A stretch of DNA of 10,851 nucleotides from Clostridia bacterium. GTDB taxonomy: Bacteria > Bacillota_A > Clostridia > TANB77 > CAG-508. Shown in pieces: positions 1-6,610 of the stretch (position 1 is the first letter of the stretch; the number at the start of each line of letters is the position of its first letter). The notes beneath the pieces are model-generated. The model searched no databases and was not told the origin of the DNA. It was given only the letters and a program-made list of their open reading frames with translations. The stretch is taken from NCBI GenBank assembly GCA_017621295.1, contig JAGATI010000187.1:1-10851 (forward strand), written 5' to 3'. The position numbers and the translations under genes are program-made.

Positions 1-45
1 AATATAAAGAATTAGAGTTTAAGAATTAAAGCTTATAAATAATTG

Positions 46-88
46 AAGCTCTGGATATATCCTAATTATATAGGATTATCTGGAGCTT
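46..88 (-). terminator. Hairpin after the truncated helicase gene, possible terminator
   Basis: An imperfect inverted repeat of about 18 paired bases (46-64 with 71-88, one bulged base, two G-U pairs, six-base loop) begins three bases after the stop codon at 91-93. AAGCTC at 46-51 pairs with GAGCTT at 83-88, and TATCCTA-type sequence pairs closer to the loop. Its position fits a transcription terminator for the minus-strand gene. The minus-strand tail is only loosely T-rich, while the plus-strand side ends in TTTTC, so it may work in both directions or better on the plus strand. Positions 1-45 show no gene. Confidence 0.45.
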
Positions 89-90
89 TT

Positions 91-453
91 CTATACGCCT
101 TTTCTTCTAGCGCTTACATCTTTTCTATCTTGTTTATTTAATTTTTCTAGTTTTGCTTCAAGTGATTTCTTTGTTTTTTCCAATTGCTTAACAGAATAAC
201 TACGACCTTCACTATGTCTTCTTGCCTCATTTATACTATTAATAATATCGTTTATCTGGCTTTGCAATAATTCCTTTTGTCTAATAATACTCATTGGAAT
301 TCGCTCAAATTGTGAATGCCCTATAATAATTGCATCAAACTCCCCTGTTGCAATTCTGCTACAAAACTTCTTTCTATTTTTGGTTTCAAAGTCCTTTTTT
401 GTTGTAACTAAGATATTTGCTGATGGATATAACCCGCAAAAATTCACTTGCAA
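91..453 (-). CDS. Helicase remnant, C-terminally truncated
   Basis: This is the third piece of the polyprotein. True similarity starts at LYPSANILV (codon at 430-432), not at the nominal TTG 453, whose first seven residues are an overlapping-frame artefact. The segment FDAIIIGHSQFERIPMS (ending at residue 55) and the coiled-coil-like, K/E/Q-rich stretch up to KLNKQDRKD (residue 112) match the linker between helicase motifs Ia and II in these proteins. The next expected block, which carries the DEAH box, is missing. It is replaced by VSARRKGV and a TAG stop, followed at once by a hairpin. The novel tail could be the old C-terminus of this same gene joined by an internal deletion, or the end of a different gene; I cannot tell which. 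The fragment lacks ATPase motif II and all later motifs, so it cannot be a working helicase. Confidence 0.6.
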   Translation of the reverse strand: MQVNFCGLYPSANILVTTKKDFETKNRKKFCSRIATGEFDAIIIGHSQFERIPMSIIRQKELLQSQINDIINSINEARRHSEGRSYSVKQLEKTKKSLEAKLEKLNKQDRKDVSARRKGV

Positions 454-2149
454 ATTGTTCTACTATATGGTTTGGAACAGCAATTAGAGGTTTATTGCAT
501 AACCCTAATCTTTTGCTCTCCATTGCTGATGCTACCATCTCAAATGTTTTACCTGCACCTACTTCGTGTGCTAATAAAACATTTTTTCCATATAGAACAT
601 GAGCCACAGCGTTTAATTGATGCTGCCTCAATTTTATTTCAGGGTTCATACCTACAAATGTGAGGTTACTACCATCAAAAGTACGAGGAACTATTGAATT
701 AAATTTGTCATTATAAATTCGTGTTAAATTTTCTCTTCTATCTGGGTCTTTCCATATCCAATTTTGAAATTCTTGCTTAATCAAGTCTTGTTTTGCATTT
801 GCAATAGCTGATTCTTTTTTATTTAAAACTCTTACTTTGTTTCCATCTTCGTCATATATAGTATCATATATTTTTACATCTTTTAAATTTAATGTATTTT
901 CGATAATCTTATAAGCATTTATTCTATTTGTTCCATAAGTAGAGCTTGCTTTTACATTTCCACTATCAGAGCTTTTATTTGAAATGTACCATTCTCCTGT
1001 TATCTGAGAAAAATCTACATTTATTAGTTCACTCCTGTAATATCCGTCATAGTGGTATCTCGGCGTATCTAATAGCTCAAAGATAAAATCTTTTATTATT
1101 TGTGGTGGTATCCAAGTAGATCCTAGTTTTATTCCTATTTCACTAGCAGAAATATCTTTAGGTATTACACCTTTTAGTAATTTTGCATTTATTTCAAATG
1201 ATGGGTCTGTTTCTGCCAGTGTTCTAGCAATATTATATTTTTCTCTAACATTACCACTTAAATATTCATCAGCTGTTTGATATTCATATTCTTGATTTTC
1301 ATGGTTATTAGAAAATGGAACTCTGAATATTATTCCTTGTAAATCGTTTATAACTTCTTCTTTAGTTTTTCCAGTTAAACTAGACATATAATCTAAATCA
1401 ACTTTAGCTTTTTCTTGCAAAGAAACTATTAAAGCCTCATTTGATGTATCTACTTTATCTATAATAATTTTTGGTCTTATTGTTCTTTTTGTAAATATGT
1501 CTGCTTTTCCTTGAAATTTACCTTCATTATCTATATTTTCAAGTGAGCAAAGCAAAAAATAACTGCTATCACTAGAGAAAGCAGTTTCGTTGGCTCTTGA
1601 ATTTATAATTCCATAATTAGCTACAAATTTATCATATAAGCTTGAAAGCTCTTGCTGGCATTGCTTTATTTCCTCATCAGAATGCTCTTCTAATTGTAAA
1701 TCAATAAGCTCTCTTAATTTATCACGAATAGAAATCATTTGGGTCATTCTATTTTTATTGGTTAGTGGAACATCTTGAAGTACCATTACAGAATTTTCTC
1801 TAAAATATAAATCTCCATCTACTATTGTATAAGAAAAGTTTTTTACATTTGGATCTGCAGGTATTGTTTTTGTTTCATCATTTTCAATGGTATTTTCCAT
1901 ATCTACTTGATATTCAGGAATACTTGCGTGAATATTTGAAATAGCATATTTTAGTTGCTCTTCTAAAGTTTGTGTACTATCAGGAATACAAGTTGAGTCA
2001 TAGCCATATTGTGTTGATTGCATTTCCATTTTTCCTAAAATCATATCAGGATTATCTACAAAATACTTGTTCATTGTTACATTGTTTTCATCTCTATCAA
2101 GATATACCCAATCTGGCATAATATCACGCATAGACTCACGCTTTTGCAA
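386..2149 (-). CDS. Polyprotein middle fragment: methylase C-terminus and helicase Walker A region
   Basis: This is the continuation of the polyprotein in another frame. The frame is open upstream of the TTG at 2149, back to about 2317, and that stretch encodes GVIAFITSKGTLDKENP and LGAIRLPNNTFTKNAGTEV, the expected methylase C-terminus. TTG 2149 has no convincing ribosome site and is not a real start. The middle is a charged region without motifs I can name. Near the end, RQHQLNAVAHVLYGKNVL precedes a Walker A motif, AHEVGAGKTFEM (GAGKT at residues 531-535, with the lysine codon at 548-550), followed by PLIAVPNHIVEQFASEF, typical of SNF2-type ICE helicases. The last 15 or so residues are frameshift product (ISISKYLSYNKKGL) after an extra G in the run at 433-435. 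Without upstream translation it is unlikely to be expressed as an independent protein. Confidence 0.65.
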   Translation of the reverse strand: MQKRESMRDIMPDWVYLDRDENNVTMNKYFVDNPDMILGKMEMQSTQYGYDSTCIPDSTQTLEEQLKYAISNIHASIPEYQVDMENTIENDETKTIPADPNVKNFSYTIVDGDLYFRENSVMVLQDVPLTNKNRMTQMISIRDKLRELIDLQLEEHSDEEIKQCQQELSSLYDKFVANYGIINSRANETAFSSDSSYFLLCSLENIDNEGKFQGKADIFTKRTIRPKIIIDKVDTSNEALIVSLQEKAKVDLDYMSSLTGKTKEEVINDLQGIIFRVPFSNNHENQEYEYQTADEYLSGNVREKYNIARTLAETDPSFEINAKLLKGVIPKDISASEIGIKLGSTWIPPQIIKDFIFELLDTPRYHYDGYYRSELINVDFSQITGEWYISNKSSDSGNVKASSTYGTNRINAYKIIENTLNLKDVKIYDTIYDEDGNKVRVLNKKESAIANAKQDLIKQEFQNWIWKDPDRRENLTRIYNDKFNSIVPRTFDGSNLTFVGMNPEIKLRQHQLNAVAHVLYGKNVLLAHEVGAGKTFEMVASAMESKRLGLCNKPLIAVPNHIVEQFASEFLRVISISKYLSYNKKGL

Positions 2150-2285
2150 AAATATAATATCTGATGTTACCTCAGTTCCTGCATTTTTAGTAAATGTATT
2201 GTTTGGTAATCTTATTGCACCTAAAAGGTCTGCTCTTTGTGCTATATATTTTCTAACTACAGGATTTTCTTTATCAAGAGTTCCT

Positions 2286-5096
2286 TTACTTGTTATAAAT
2301 GCTATAACCCCTCCGTGGACGAAGTTTATCTAAAGTTTTTGCAAAAAAGAAATCATGTATTAAAAAATTATTTTTATCATATCTTTTATCATTTATTTTA
2401 AAGTTACCAAAAGGTACATTTCCTATTGCAACATCAAAAAAGCTATCTGGCGTATTTATTTTTTCAAAACCATTAATTTGAATATTGGCATTTTGATATA
2501 ATTGTTTTGCAATTCTACCAGAAATATCATCAAGCTCAACACCATACAACTTTGACTGATTTAACTCCTGTGGTAACATTCCAAAAAAGTTACCAATTCC
2601 ACAACTTGGTTCAAGTATGTTTCCTTTTTCAAACCCCATATTTTGTAATGATTGGTAAATTGCATTTATTACTATTGGTGGTGTGTAAAATGCTGTTAAT
2701 GTTGAACTTTTTGCATTTTCATATTCTTCTTTAGTTAGTAAACTTTTAAGTTCATCATATTCACTTTTCCATTTATTTTCATCAAATGCATCTGATAAAC
2801 CTCCCCAACCTACATATTTTGCCAATATTTCTTGCTCTTCTTTTGTTGCTAATCTATTTTCGCTCTCAATTTTCTTTAATGTTTTTATTGCTTCAACATT
2901 GTTTTTGTATCTTTCTCTTGGAGTTCCTGCACCTATTTCATTATCTGTAATATGGTAATTTGATTTTTTTTGATTAACGCTAAGCTCTGTTAATATTTCC
3001 TTATCTTGATAATATTTATCTCTATTTAATGGAGCTCCATTTTCTTCTCTTGCCTTAAATAGATTATTTATGTCTTGAGCAGTTTGAATAAACTCTTGTG
3101 CCTCTGGCGTAGTTAAGCTGGCAATATTAATTTGTTTATTTCCCTCTATATCTAATGCATTATAATATCTGTTAAATGAATTAATATACTTTTCAAGTTG
3201 TACTTCCAATTCATCTCCAACCATTGCTAGCTTAACACTATTTAGATATTCAATTTCTTTCAATATGTTATCTTTACTTTCAAGTATTCTTAAAGTATCT
3301 TCAATTCTCTCATCTTTTGTTTTTACTTCAGTATTATCTTCATATTCATCTTGTTCATCTCTTAATTCGCCCCAGTCAAAAATATTATTATCTATGCAAA
3401 AATCAACATATTCTTCAGCAAAATTACTTTTCTGATTTTTAATATAATCTTGGTATTCCTTTTGCTCTTCTTCATTAAAAAATCTACCTTCATTTATTAT
3501 CTCAATATTTCTTTTTGCAAGATTGTTCCACTTTAGAAGTGTTTTATTTTCTCCTTTAGTTACACTAATGCCTTTACTACTAAAGTCAATCCAACCATTT
3601 TCTGATGAATAACCACCATCTCCATATTCTTTTTTTAGAAAGTCAGAGGGATTTTCATTATCATAAGGATTGGTTAAATGGTCATATATTCTAAACTTAC
3701 TATGTTCAACAACTCCTCCATAGATTAATATTTTATCAATTTGCTCCTGTGATAATATTAGTGGCATATTTTCTGCTATTGTTTTTGAGGTATAAAAATT
3801 AGCAGGAGTAATTGCTACTTCTGCTATATTAGTATCAATATTTGGATTAGTTTTTTCAAGCTCTTCAATTTGTGTTTTTTGCTCTTCTTCAGTAAGATTA
3901 TTCTCAAAAAGATTTAATTGTAAATTAGTTCTTGATACACTATTTCCTCTGCTTGATGTTTGAAGCTGTTCATGTTTTGTACCCAAAGTAACTGGTTCGC
4001 TCTTTTCATTTTCTCGTCTACTTTGTTCTGTTTGGCTAAATCTTGAATTATTTGTTTTACTCTCGACTTGACTATATGGTCTATTTCCACTAGATGTTTG
4101 TTCAATTTCCCTGTTATTATCATTTCTGACCACGTTCCTCTTCTGTGGTCTTTTAGAAATTTCAGTCTGGCTCTGCCATACATTCCTATATCCTGTTTCT
4201 GTGATTGTTCCTCCACTATTATATCTGGTATTAGTAAATCCTTTTCCTGATGATATGTTATCTCCATAATCTTCACTCCTCTCAACTTTTTCTTCATTAT
4301 AATTTGAACTATTTTGTTTATCAAATGTGTAATTTTTATTTTTATAGTTTATACTCAAATTTTTATTAGTATCATAGATTTCCTTTAAGCCACTTTCTGC
4401 AATATCGCTTGTTGCCATTCCAATTTTAGTTATTGTTTCAAGAGTATTAAAGTTTGTTATTTCTCTAAAATCGTCTAATGTAAGGTAGTCTTCTGGTGTA
4501 AGACCACATCTTTTCATCATCATATATGCAACTGAATTAGACATTACTTTCCTAAAATGATAACTTAATGTATCTTCATCTAGTTCTTCTAAAAGGCTAT
4601 TCTCTTTTGCTCTTTCTAGCTCGATTAAATAATCTTGAAAATTATCTTCTACCATATTATAACTTGCTGAAATTATAGCTTCACTTAAATTGTTTTTCAT
4701 TTCTAAATTTCCATAGTTGTTTTCTAAATCTTCAATAATTTCACTATCAAACCCATGATTAACTTGCCACGGAGAGATTTTTCTACCAAACTTATCATAA
4801 GTATCAGTAATATCAAAAACATATCTTAAACGAACATCTATACCATCATTTTCTATAAGAGCAATGCCTCTAGTACCTTTTTTTATCCAACGATGTAATT
4901 GTCTATTCCATTGTTCAATTTCTGCAAGATAAGTAGCATCTGGCTTTTGTGCATATATTAACACTTGGTCTGTAAATGGGAATTTATAGTTATTAGAGCA
5001 AGTATCAAGAAACTTGATCCAGTCTGCAGGACTTTTAGTTATTGCTTTTATTATTTCAGAATATAGCTCTTGTGTTTTTATAAGTTTATTTGCCAT
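2286..5096 (-). CDS. Polyprotein N-terminal fragment: ArdC-like domain plus N6-DNA methylase
   Basis: This is a 936-residue frame. Its ATG follows AAGGAGG by eight bases and lies 18 bases after the upstream small gene, so the two are probably co-transcribed. Residues 1-110 resemble the ArdC-type N-terminal domain (FTDQVLIYAQKPDAT near 41-55, then W-N-R-Q and GTRGIAL at 74-80), associated with ssDNA binding and antirestriction. Residues about 250-400 are a low-complexity linker rich in N, S, Q, R and E. Residues 485-540 (KEYGDGGYSS, GWIDFSSKGI) match an accessory domain common in these large ICE proteins. Residues 720-925 form the methylase core: YVGWGG at 761-766, SAM-binding EPSCGIGNFFG at 829-839, GVELD at 852-856, and GNVPFG at 892-897 in the position of the catalytic NPPY/F motif. 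The last eight or so residues (RRGYSIYNK) are out of frame after a one-base insertion near 2315. The methylase could still fold; activity is uncertain. Confidence 0.8.
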   Translation of the reverse strand: MANKLIKTQELYSEIIKAITKSPADWIKFLDTCSNNYKFPFTDQVLIYAQKPDATYLAEIEQWNRQLHRWIKKGTRGIALIENDGIDVRLRYVFDITDTYDKFGRKISPWQVNHGFDSEIIEDLENNYGNLEMKNNLSEAIISASYNMVEDNFQDYLIELERAKENSLLEELDEDTLSYHFRKVMSNSVAYMMMKRCGLTPEDYLTLDDFREITNFNTLETITKIGMATSDIAESGLKEIYDTNKNLSINYKNKNYTFDKQNSSNYNEEKVERSEDYGDNISSGKGFTNTRYNSGGTITETGYRNVWQSQTEISKRPQKRNVVRNDNNREIEQTSSGNRPYSQVESKTNNSRFSQTEQSRRENEKSEPVTLGTKHEQLQTSSRGNSVSRTNLQLNLFENNLTEEEQKTQIEELEKTNPNIDTNIAEVAITPANFYTSKTIAENMPLILSQEQIDKILIYGGVVEHSKFRIYDHLTNPYDNENPSDFLKKEYGDGGYSSENGWIDFSSKGISVTKGENKTLLKWNNLAKRNIEIINEGRFFNEEEQKEYQDYIKNQKSNFAEEYVDFCIDNNIFDWGELRDEQDEYEDNTEVKTKDERIEDTLRILESKDNILKEIEYLNSVKLAMVGDELEVQLEKYINSFNRYYNALDIEGNKQINIASLTTPEAQEFIQTAQDINNLFKAREENGAPLNRDKYYQDKEILTELSVNQKKSNYHITDNEIGAGTPRERYKNNVEAIKTLKKIESENRLATKEEQEILAKYVGWGGLSDAFDENKWKSEYDELKSLLTKEEYENAKSSTLTAFYTPPIVINAIYQSLQNMGFEKGNILEPSCGIGNFFGMLPQELNQSKLYGVELDDISGRIAKQLYQNANIQINGFEKINTPDSFFDVAIGNVPFGNFKINDKRYDKNNFLIHDFFFAKTLDKLRPRRGYSIYNK

Positions 5097-5114
5097 TAAG
5101 AACTCCTCCTTTTG

Positions 5115-5330
5115 CTATTCTTTTTGTATATCAAATAGGTATCCCACCAATCCATTTGTTTTTATGCTCTCTCGGAGCTCTATAATATTTAAAACATCTC
5201 GTAATTGCAGGTCTTGTAATCTTTTTAAATCTTCAATTTTAAGATTTAAAATATCTTTATCATTTGTTACACCTAGTGTTTTTAACTTTTCAAAAGTTTT
5301 CATTTTGTAGTTTGTTTTATTCTTTGACAT
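5115..5330 (-). CDS. Small conserved-looking ICE accessory protein, function unknown
   Basis: This encodes a 71-residue protein starting at an ATG with a strong site (AAAGGAGGG, four bases before the ATG), with a stop 18 bases before the polyprotein start. The protein is predicted to be cytoplasmic, with no signal peptide or membrane segment. Its centre (LGVTNDKDILNLKIEDLKRL followed by a second helix pair around LRDVLNIIELRESIK) has the LGVT...DIL.L...DL...L.L rhythm seen in helix-hairpin-helix and RNA polymerase alpha C-terminal-like domains, so DNA binding is plausible. Small ORFs commonly precede the giant methylase/helicase gene in these elements. I do not recognise the family by name. 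Promoter and structured leader sequences lie upstream at 5340-5686, so it is probably the first gene of the unit that also contains the polyprotein. Confidence 0.7.
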   Translation of the reverse strand: MSKNKTNYKMKTFEKLKTLGVTNDKDILNLKIEDLKRLQDLQLRDVLNIIELRESIKTNGLVGYLFDIQKE

Positions 5331-5353
5331 CGTTCCCTCCTTTCATAAAACGC

Positions 5354-5392
5354 AAAAAAGAGAAGCTAATTTGTTTAAAATCATCTTCTCTT
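5354..5392 (-). terminator. Terminator-like hairpin (attenuator candidate)
   Basis: On the minus strand, AAGAGAAG (5392-5385) pairs perfectly with CTTCTCTT (5365-5358), and the stem runs straight into a T run (to 5354). The 19-base loop is long and AT-rich. The stem plus T tract resembles an intrinsic terminator, placed just before the AAAGGAGGG site of the 5330 gene. It would therefore reduce expression of that gene and the polyprotein unless an alternative structure or read-through prevails. Confidence 0.5.
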
Positions 5393-5414
5393 AATATATT
5401 TTACTATTCTTCAT

Positions 5415-5440
5415 AATTGGGCAACCATGGTTGCCCAATT
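5415..5440. repeat. Perfect 26-bp palindrome
   Basis: The half-sequence AATTGGGCAACCA is followed directly by its exact reverse complement, giving 26 bases of perfect dyad symmetry centred on CCATGG with no spacer. The central 18 bases are two-thirds G/C in strongly AT-rich surroundings, so the site stands out. It could be an operator for a dimeric regulator or a conjugation/replication signal. It lacks a T tract, so it is not a typical terminator. Confidence 0.85.
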
Positions 5441-5502
5441 CCACTATACTATTTTAACCTTTCCTTTATATTTTACTACCTTTCTTGCTTTTTAATGTCG
5501 TG

Positions 5503-5539
5503 TATCGTTCAATCGTTCATTGCTTTATTCTGAACGATA
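5503..5539. repeat. Triple ATCGTTCA motif, two direct and one inverted
   Basis: ATCGTTCA occurs twice in direct tandem (5504-5511 and 5512-5519) and once inverted as TGAACGAT (5531-5538) within 35 bases. The outer copies extend to a 9-base inverted repeat, TATCGTTCA/TGAACGATA. Clusters like this usually bind proteins (operator or iteron-like sites). As RNA it could also form a stem using either left copy. Confidence 0.75.
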
Positions 5540-5565
5540 TCTTTGTTTGGTCCTTTATATCCCAA

Positions 5566-5603
5566 TTAATTCAATAAATAGGTAACATATTTTATTGAAT
5601 TAA
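5566..5603. repeat. 13-bp perfect inverted repeat
   Basis: TTAATTCAATAAA (5566-5578) and TTTATTGAATTAA (5591-5603) are exact reverse complements separated by 12 bases. All but two of the 13 positions in each arm are A/T, so the RNA stem would be weak and there is no T-run tail. It is the first hairpin of the predicted leader. It could equally be a protein-binding dyad. Confidence 0.7.
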
Positions 5604-5640
5604 ATAAATCTTCATATTTTATGTTGCTAGTTCCCATTTA

Positions 5641-5686
5641 TTGACTTTTACAAGGAAATTTTATTAATATTCCTCCCAAAAGTCAA
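5641..5686. repeat. 17-base arm dyad enclosing a promoter
   Basis: TTGACTTTT (5641-5649) and AAAAGTCAA (5678-5686) are perfect inverted 9-mers. After three unpaired bases the match resumes with AGGAA/TTCCT, giving 14 of 17 matching positions around a 12-base AT loop. The arms contain TTGACT hexamers facing each other, so the site has promoter-like elements in both directions. Confidence 0.65.
5658..5686 (-). promoter_or_regulatory. Sigma-A-type promoter driving the small gene and polyprotein
   Basis: On the minus strand, TTGACT (5686-5681) is separated by 17 bases from TAAAAT (5663-5658). Both hexamers are five-of-six matches to the vegetative consensus at ideal spacing. Transcription would start near 5650 and run left into the leader and the 5330 gene. 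The spacer also holds GGGAGGAAT, part of the surrounding dyad. Confidence 0.55.
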
Positions 5687-5743
5687 CGTTTGATTGGTAT
5701 TTTTACATTTTTCGAAGAATTTTATGACTGCTTATGTTAAAAC

Positions 5744-6610
5744 TTAATTATTTTTTCTTAAACTTCTCTTAATTAAAATATATTCTTTAATTTTTTGAAT
5801 TTTATCAATTACTTCATCTAGCTTTATATCTTTAGCATACTCAAACTTTTCGGAATAGTCTATCCATAATTTATTTTGTGTTGAATCATTTTTGATGGCA
5901 TTCAAAATACTATCAATTTCAGATAATAAATGTTCCGATTTTCTATTTTTGAATGTTTTTATTATAGCTTCATGTAAAATTTCTTTATCTATATCATTTA
6001 TTTTATATGTAATAAAATAATAGAGATCATATAAATCTTTCATTCGGCTATTGCTATTATTTCTCACTAAAATAGTTTGAAATTTTTCAGCAATAATAGT
6101 TTCATAATTATATGTATATATGTTTATTTGTTCATCGTCTAAAATAGTTTTGTAGCTATATTCAATTGCCATTGGTGTTATAACATCCCCTGTCGACATA
6201 TCAATATGAATTGGAACTTTTAAATTAAAAAACTTACCCGTTAATTTTATTTTAAATCCACCATATTCATTATCTTCTCTTATTATCTCTGATTTATTAA
6301 ATTCAAACGATGTATTATCATTTAAATCAATTTGAATAATATCTGATACCATTTTTGTTATTTCTGATTCTTCAAAATTCATTCCATAAATGTTAGCATC
6401 CATATCCATTGTAGACCTTACACTAATTCCCATAATGGCTGATAATAAGAAACCACCTTTTAGCACAAATTTTTCCCTATACACAGAATGTGCTAATCTA
6501 TCCAAAAATCTCTCAAACATAAAATATTGTACAGCTTGTTGTACAGTAACATTATTTTTATTTGCAAAGTTTTTTGACTTATCTAACAACGACCTTGCAT
6601 TATTTATCAT
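5744..6610 (-). CDS. abiEii: AbiEii/AbiGii-family nucleotidyltransferase toxin
   Basis: This 288-residue protein is close to full length for the AbiEii toxin of type IV (AbiE) toxin-antitoxin systems. These are DNA polymerase beta-like nucleotidyltransferases that stop growth and block phage; relatives modify tRNA 3' ends. Visible motifs in order: KGG (51-53), then STMDMD with the likely metal-binding pair D69 and D71; IHIDMSTGD (134-142) in the position of the third acidic residue; AEKFQTIL (174-181); and RMKDLYDLYYF (189-199), the K-x-D-x-x-D-L element of this family. No expected motif is missing, so it looks active. The ATG overlaps the abiEi stop as ATGA, and GGAGGT lies just upstream inside abiEi, so translation is coupled to the antitoxin. 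It is cytoplasmic. Its position between an adhesin and DNA-processing genes fits an addiction or defence cargo in a conjugative element. Confidence 0.88.
   Translation of the reverse strand: MINNARSLLDKSKNFANKNNVTVQQAVQYFMFERFLDRLAHSVYREKFVLKGGFLLSAIMGISVRSTMDMDANIYGMNFEESEITKMVSDIIQIDLNDNTSFEFNKSEIIREDNEYGGFKIKLTGKFFNLKVPIHIDMSTGDVITPMAIEYSYKTILDDEQINIYTYNYETIIAEKFQTILVRNNSNSRMKDLYDLYYFITYKINDIDKEILHEAIIKTFKNRKSEHLLSEIDSILNAIKNDSTQNKLWIDYSEKFEYAKDIKLDEVIDKIQKIKEYILIKRSLRKNN

Larger units (their letters stand above)
91..5096 (-). pseudogene. Broken ICE polyprotein: ArdC-like domain, N6-DNA methylase, SNF2-type helicase
   Basis: Three minus-strand reading frames are pieces of one giant gene of the type carried by Tn1549/CTn-like conjugative elements: an ArdC-like ssDNA-binding/antirestriction N-terminus, an N6-adenine methylase core and a superfamily 2 helicase. 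Removing one base near 2315 joins ...KTLDKLRP to GGVIAFITSKGTLDKENP. Removing one G from the GGG run at 433-435 joins ...EQFASEFLR to LYPSANILVTTKKDF. Both repaired joins read smoothly into what I recall of the family. The 3' end is also lost: family similarity stops near 117, after LEKLNKQDRKD, where relatives continue into a DEAH-box segment. About 1,670 codons remain; intact relatives are usually well over 2,000. The single-base lesions could be assembly errors, but the 3' truncation could not be repaired that way. Gene decay inside a mobile element is the simplest reading. Confidence 0.8.
5331..5650 (-). promoter_or_regulatory. Long structured leader upstream of the 5330 gene
   Basis: If transcription starts just after the predicted promoter at 5658-5686, the small gene has a 5' leader of about 310 bases with no convincing protein gene. 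In transcription order it contains a 13-base stem (5603-5566), an ATCGTTCA repeat set (5539-5503), a perfect 26-base palindrome (5440-5415) and a terminator-like hairpin (5392-5354) ending only about a dozen bases before the ribosome site. This layout suggests attenuation or another cis-regulatory RNA, or protein operators acting on DNA. Two tiny ORFs (5637-5566, 23 codons; 5384-5343, 13 codons) lie in the leader but lack good ribosome sites. I do not recognise a known riboswitch class. Confidence 0.4.

Noticed and set aside
3914..4324. A 136-codon minus-strand open frame inside the polyprotein gene
   Set aside because: It overlaps the low-complexity linker of the polyprotein in another frame, has no ribosome site and shows no recognisable motifs; it is a shadow frame.
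5566..5637. A 23-codon minus-strand ORF in the leader (MGTSNIKYEDLF...)
   Set aside because: It has no ribosome site at proper spacing and its end coincides with an inverted repeat; not supportable as a gene without expression data.
5340..5743. Relaxase oriT
   Set aside because: Inverted repeats and palindromes are suggestive, but no known nick-site sequence is recognised and no relaxase gene is in the window, so it is raised only as a hypothesis.
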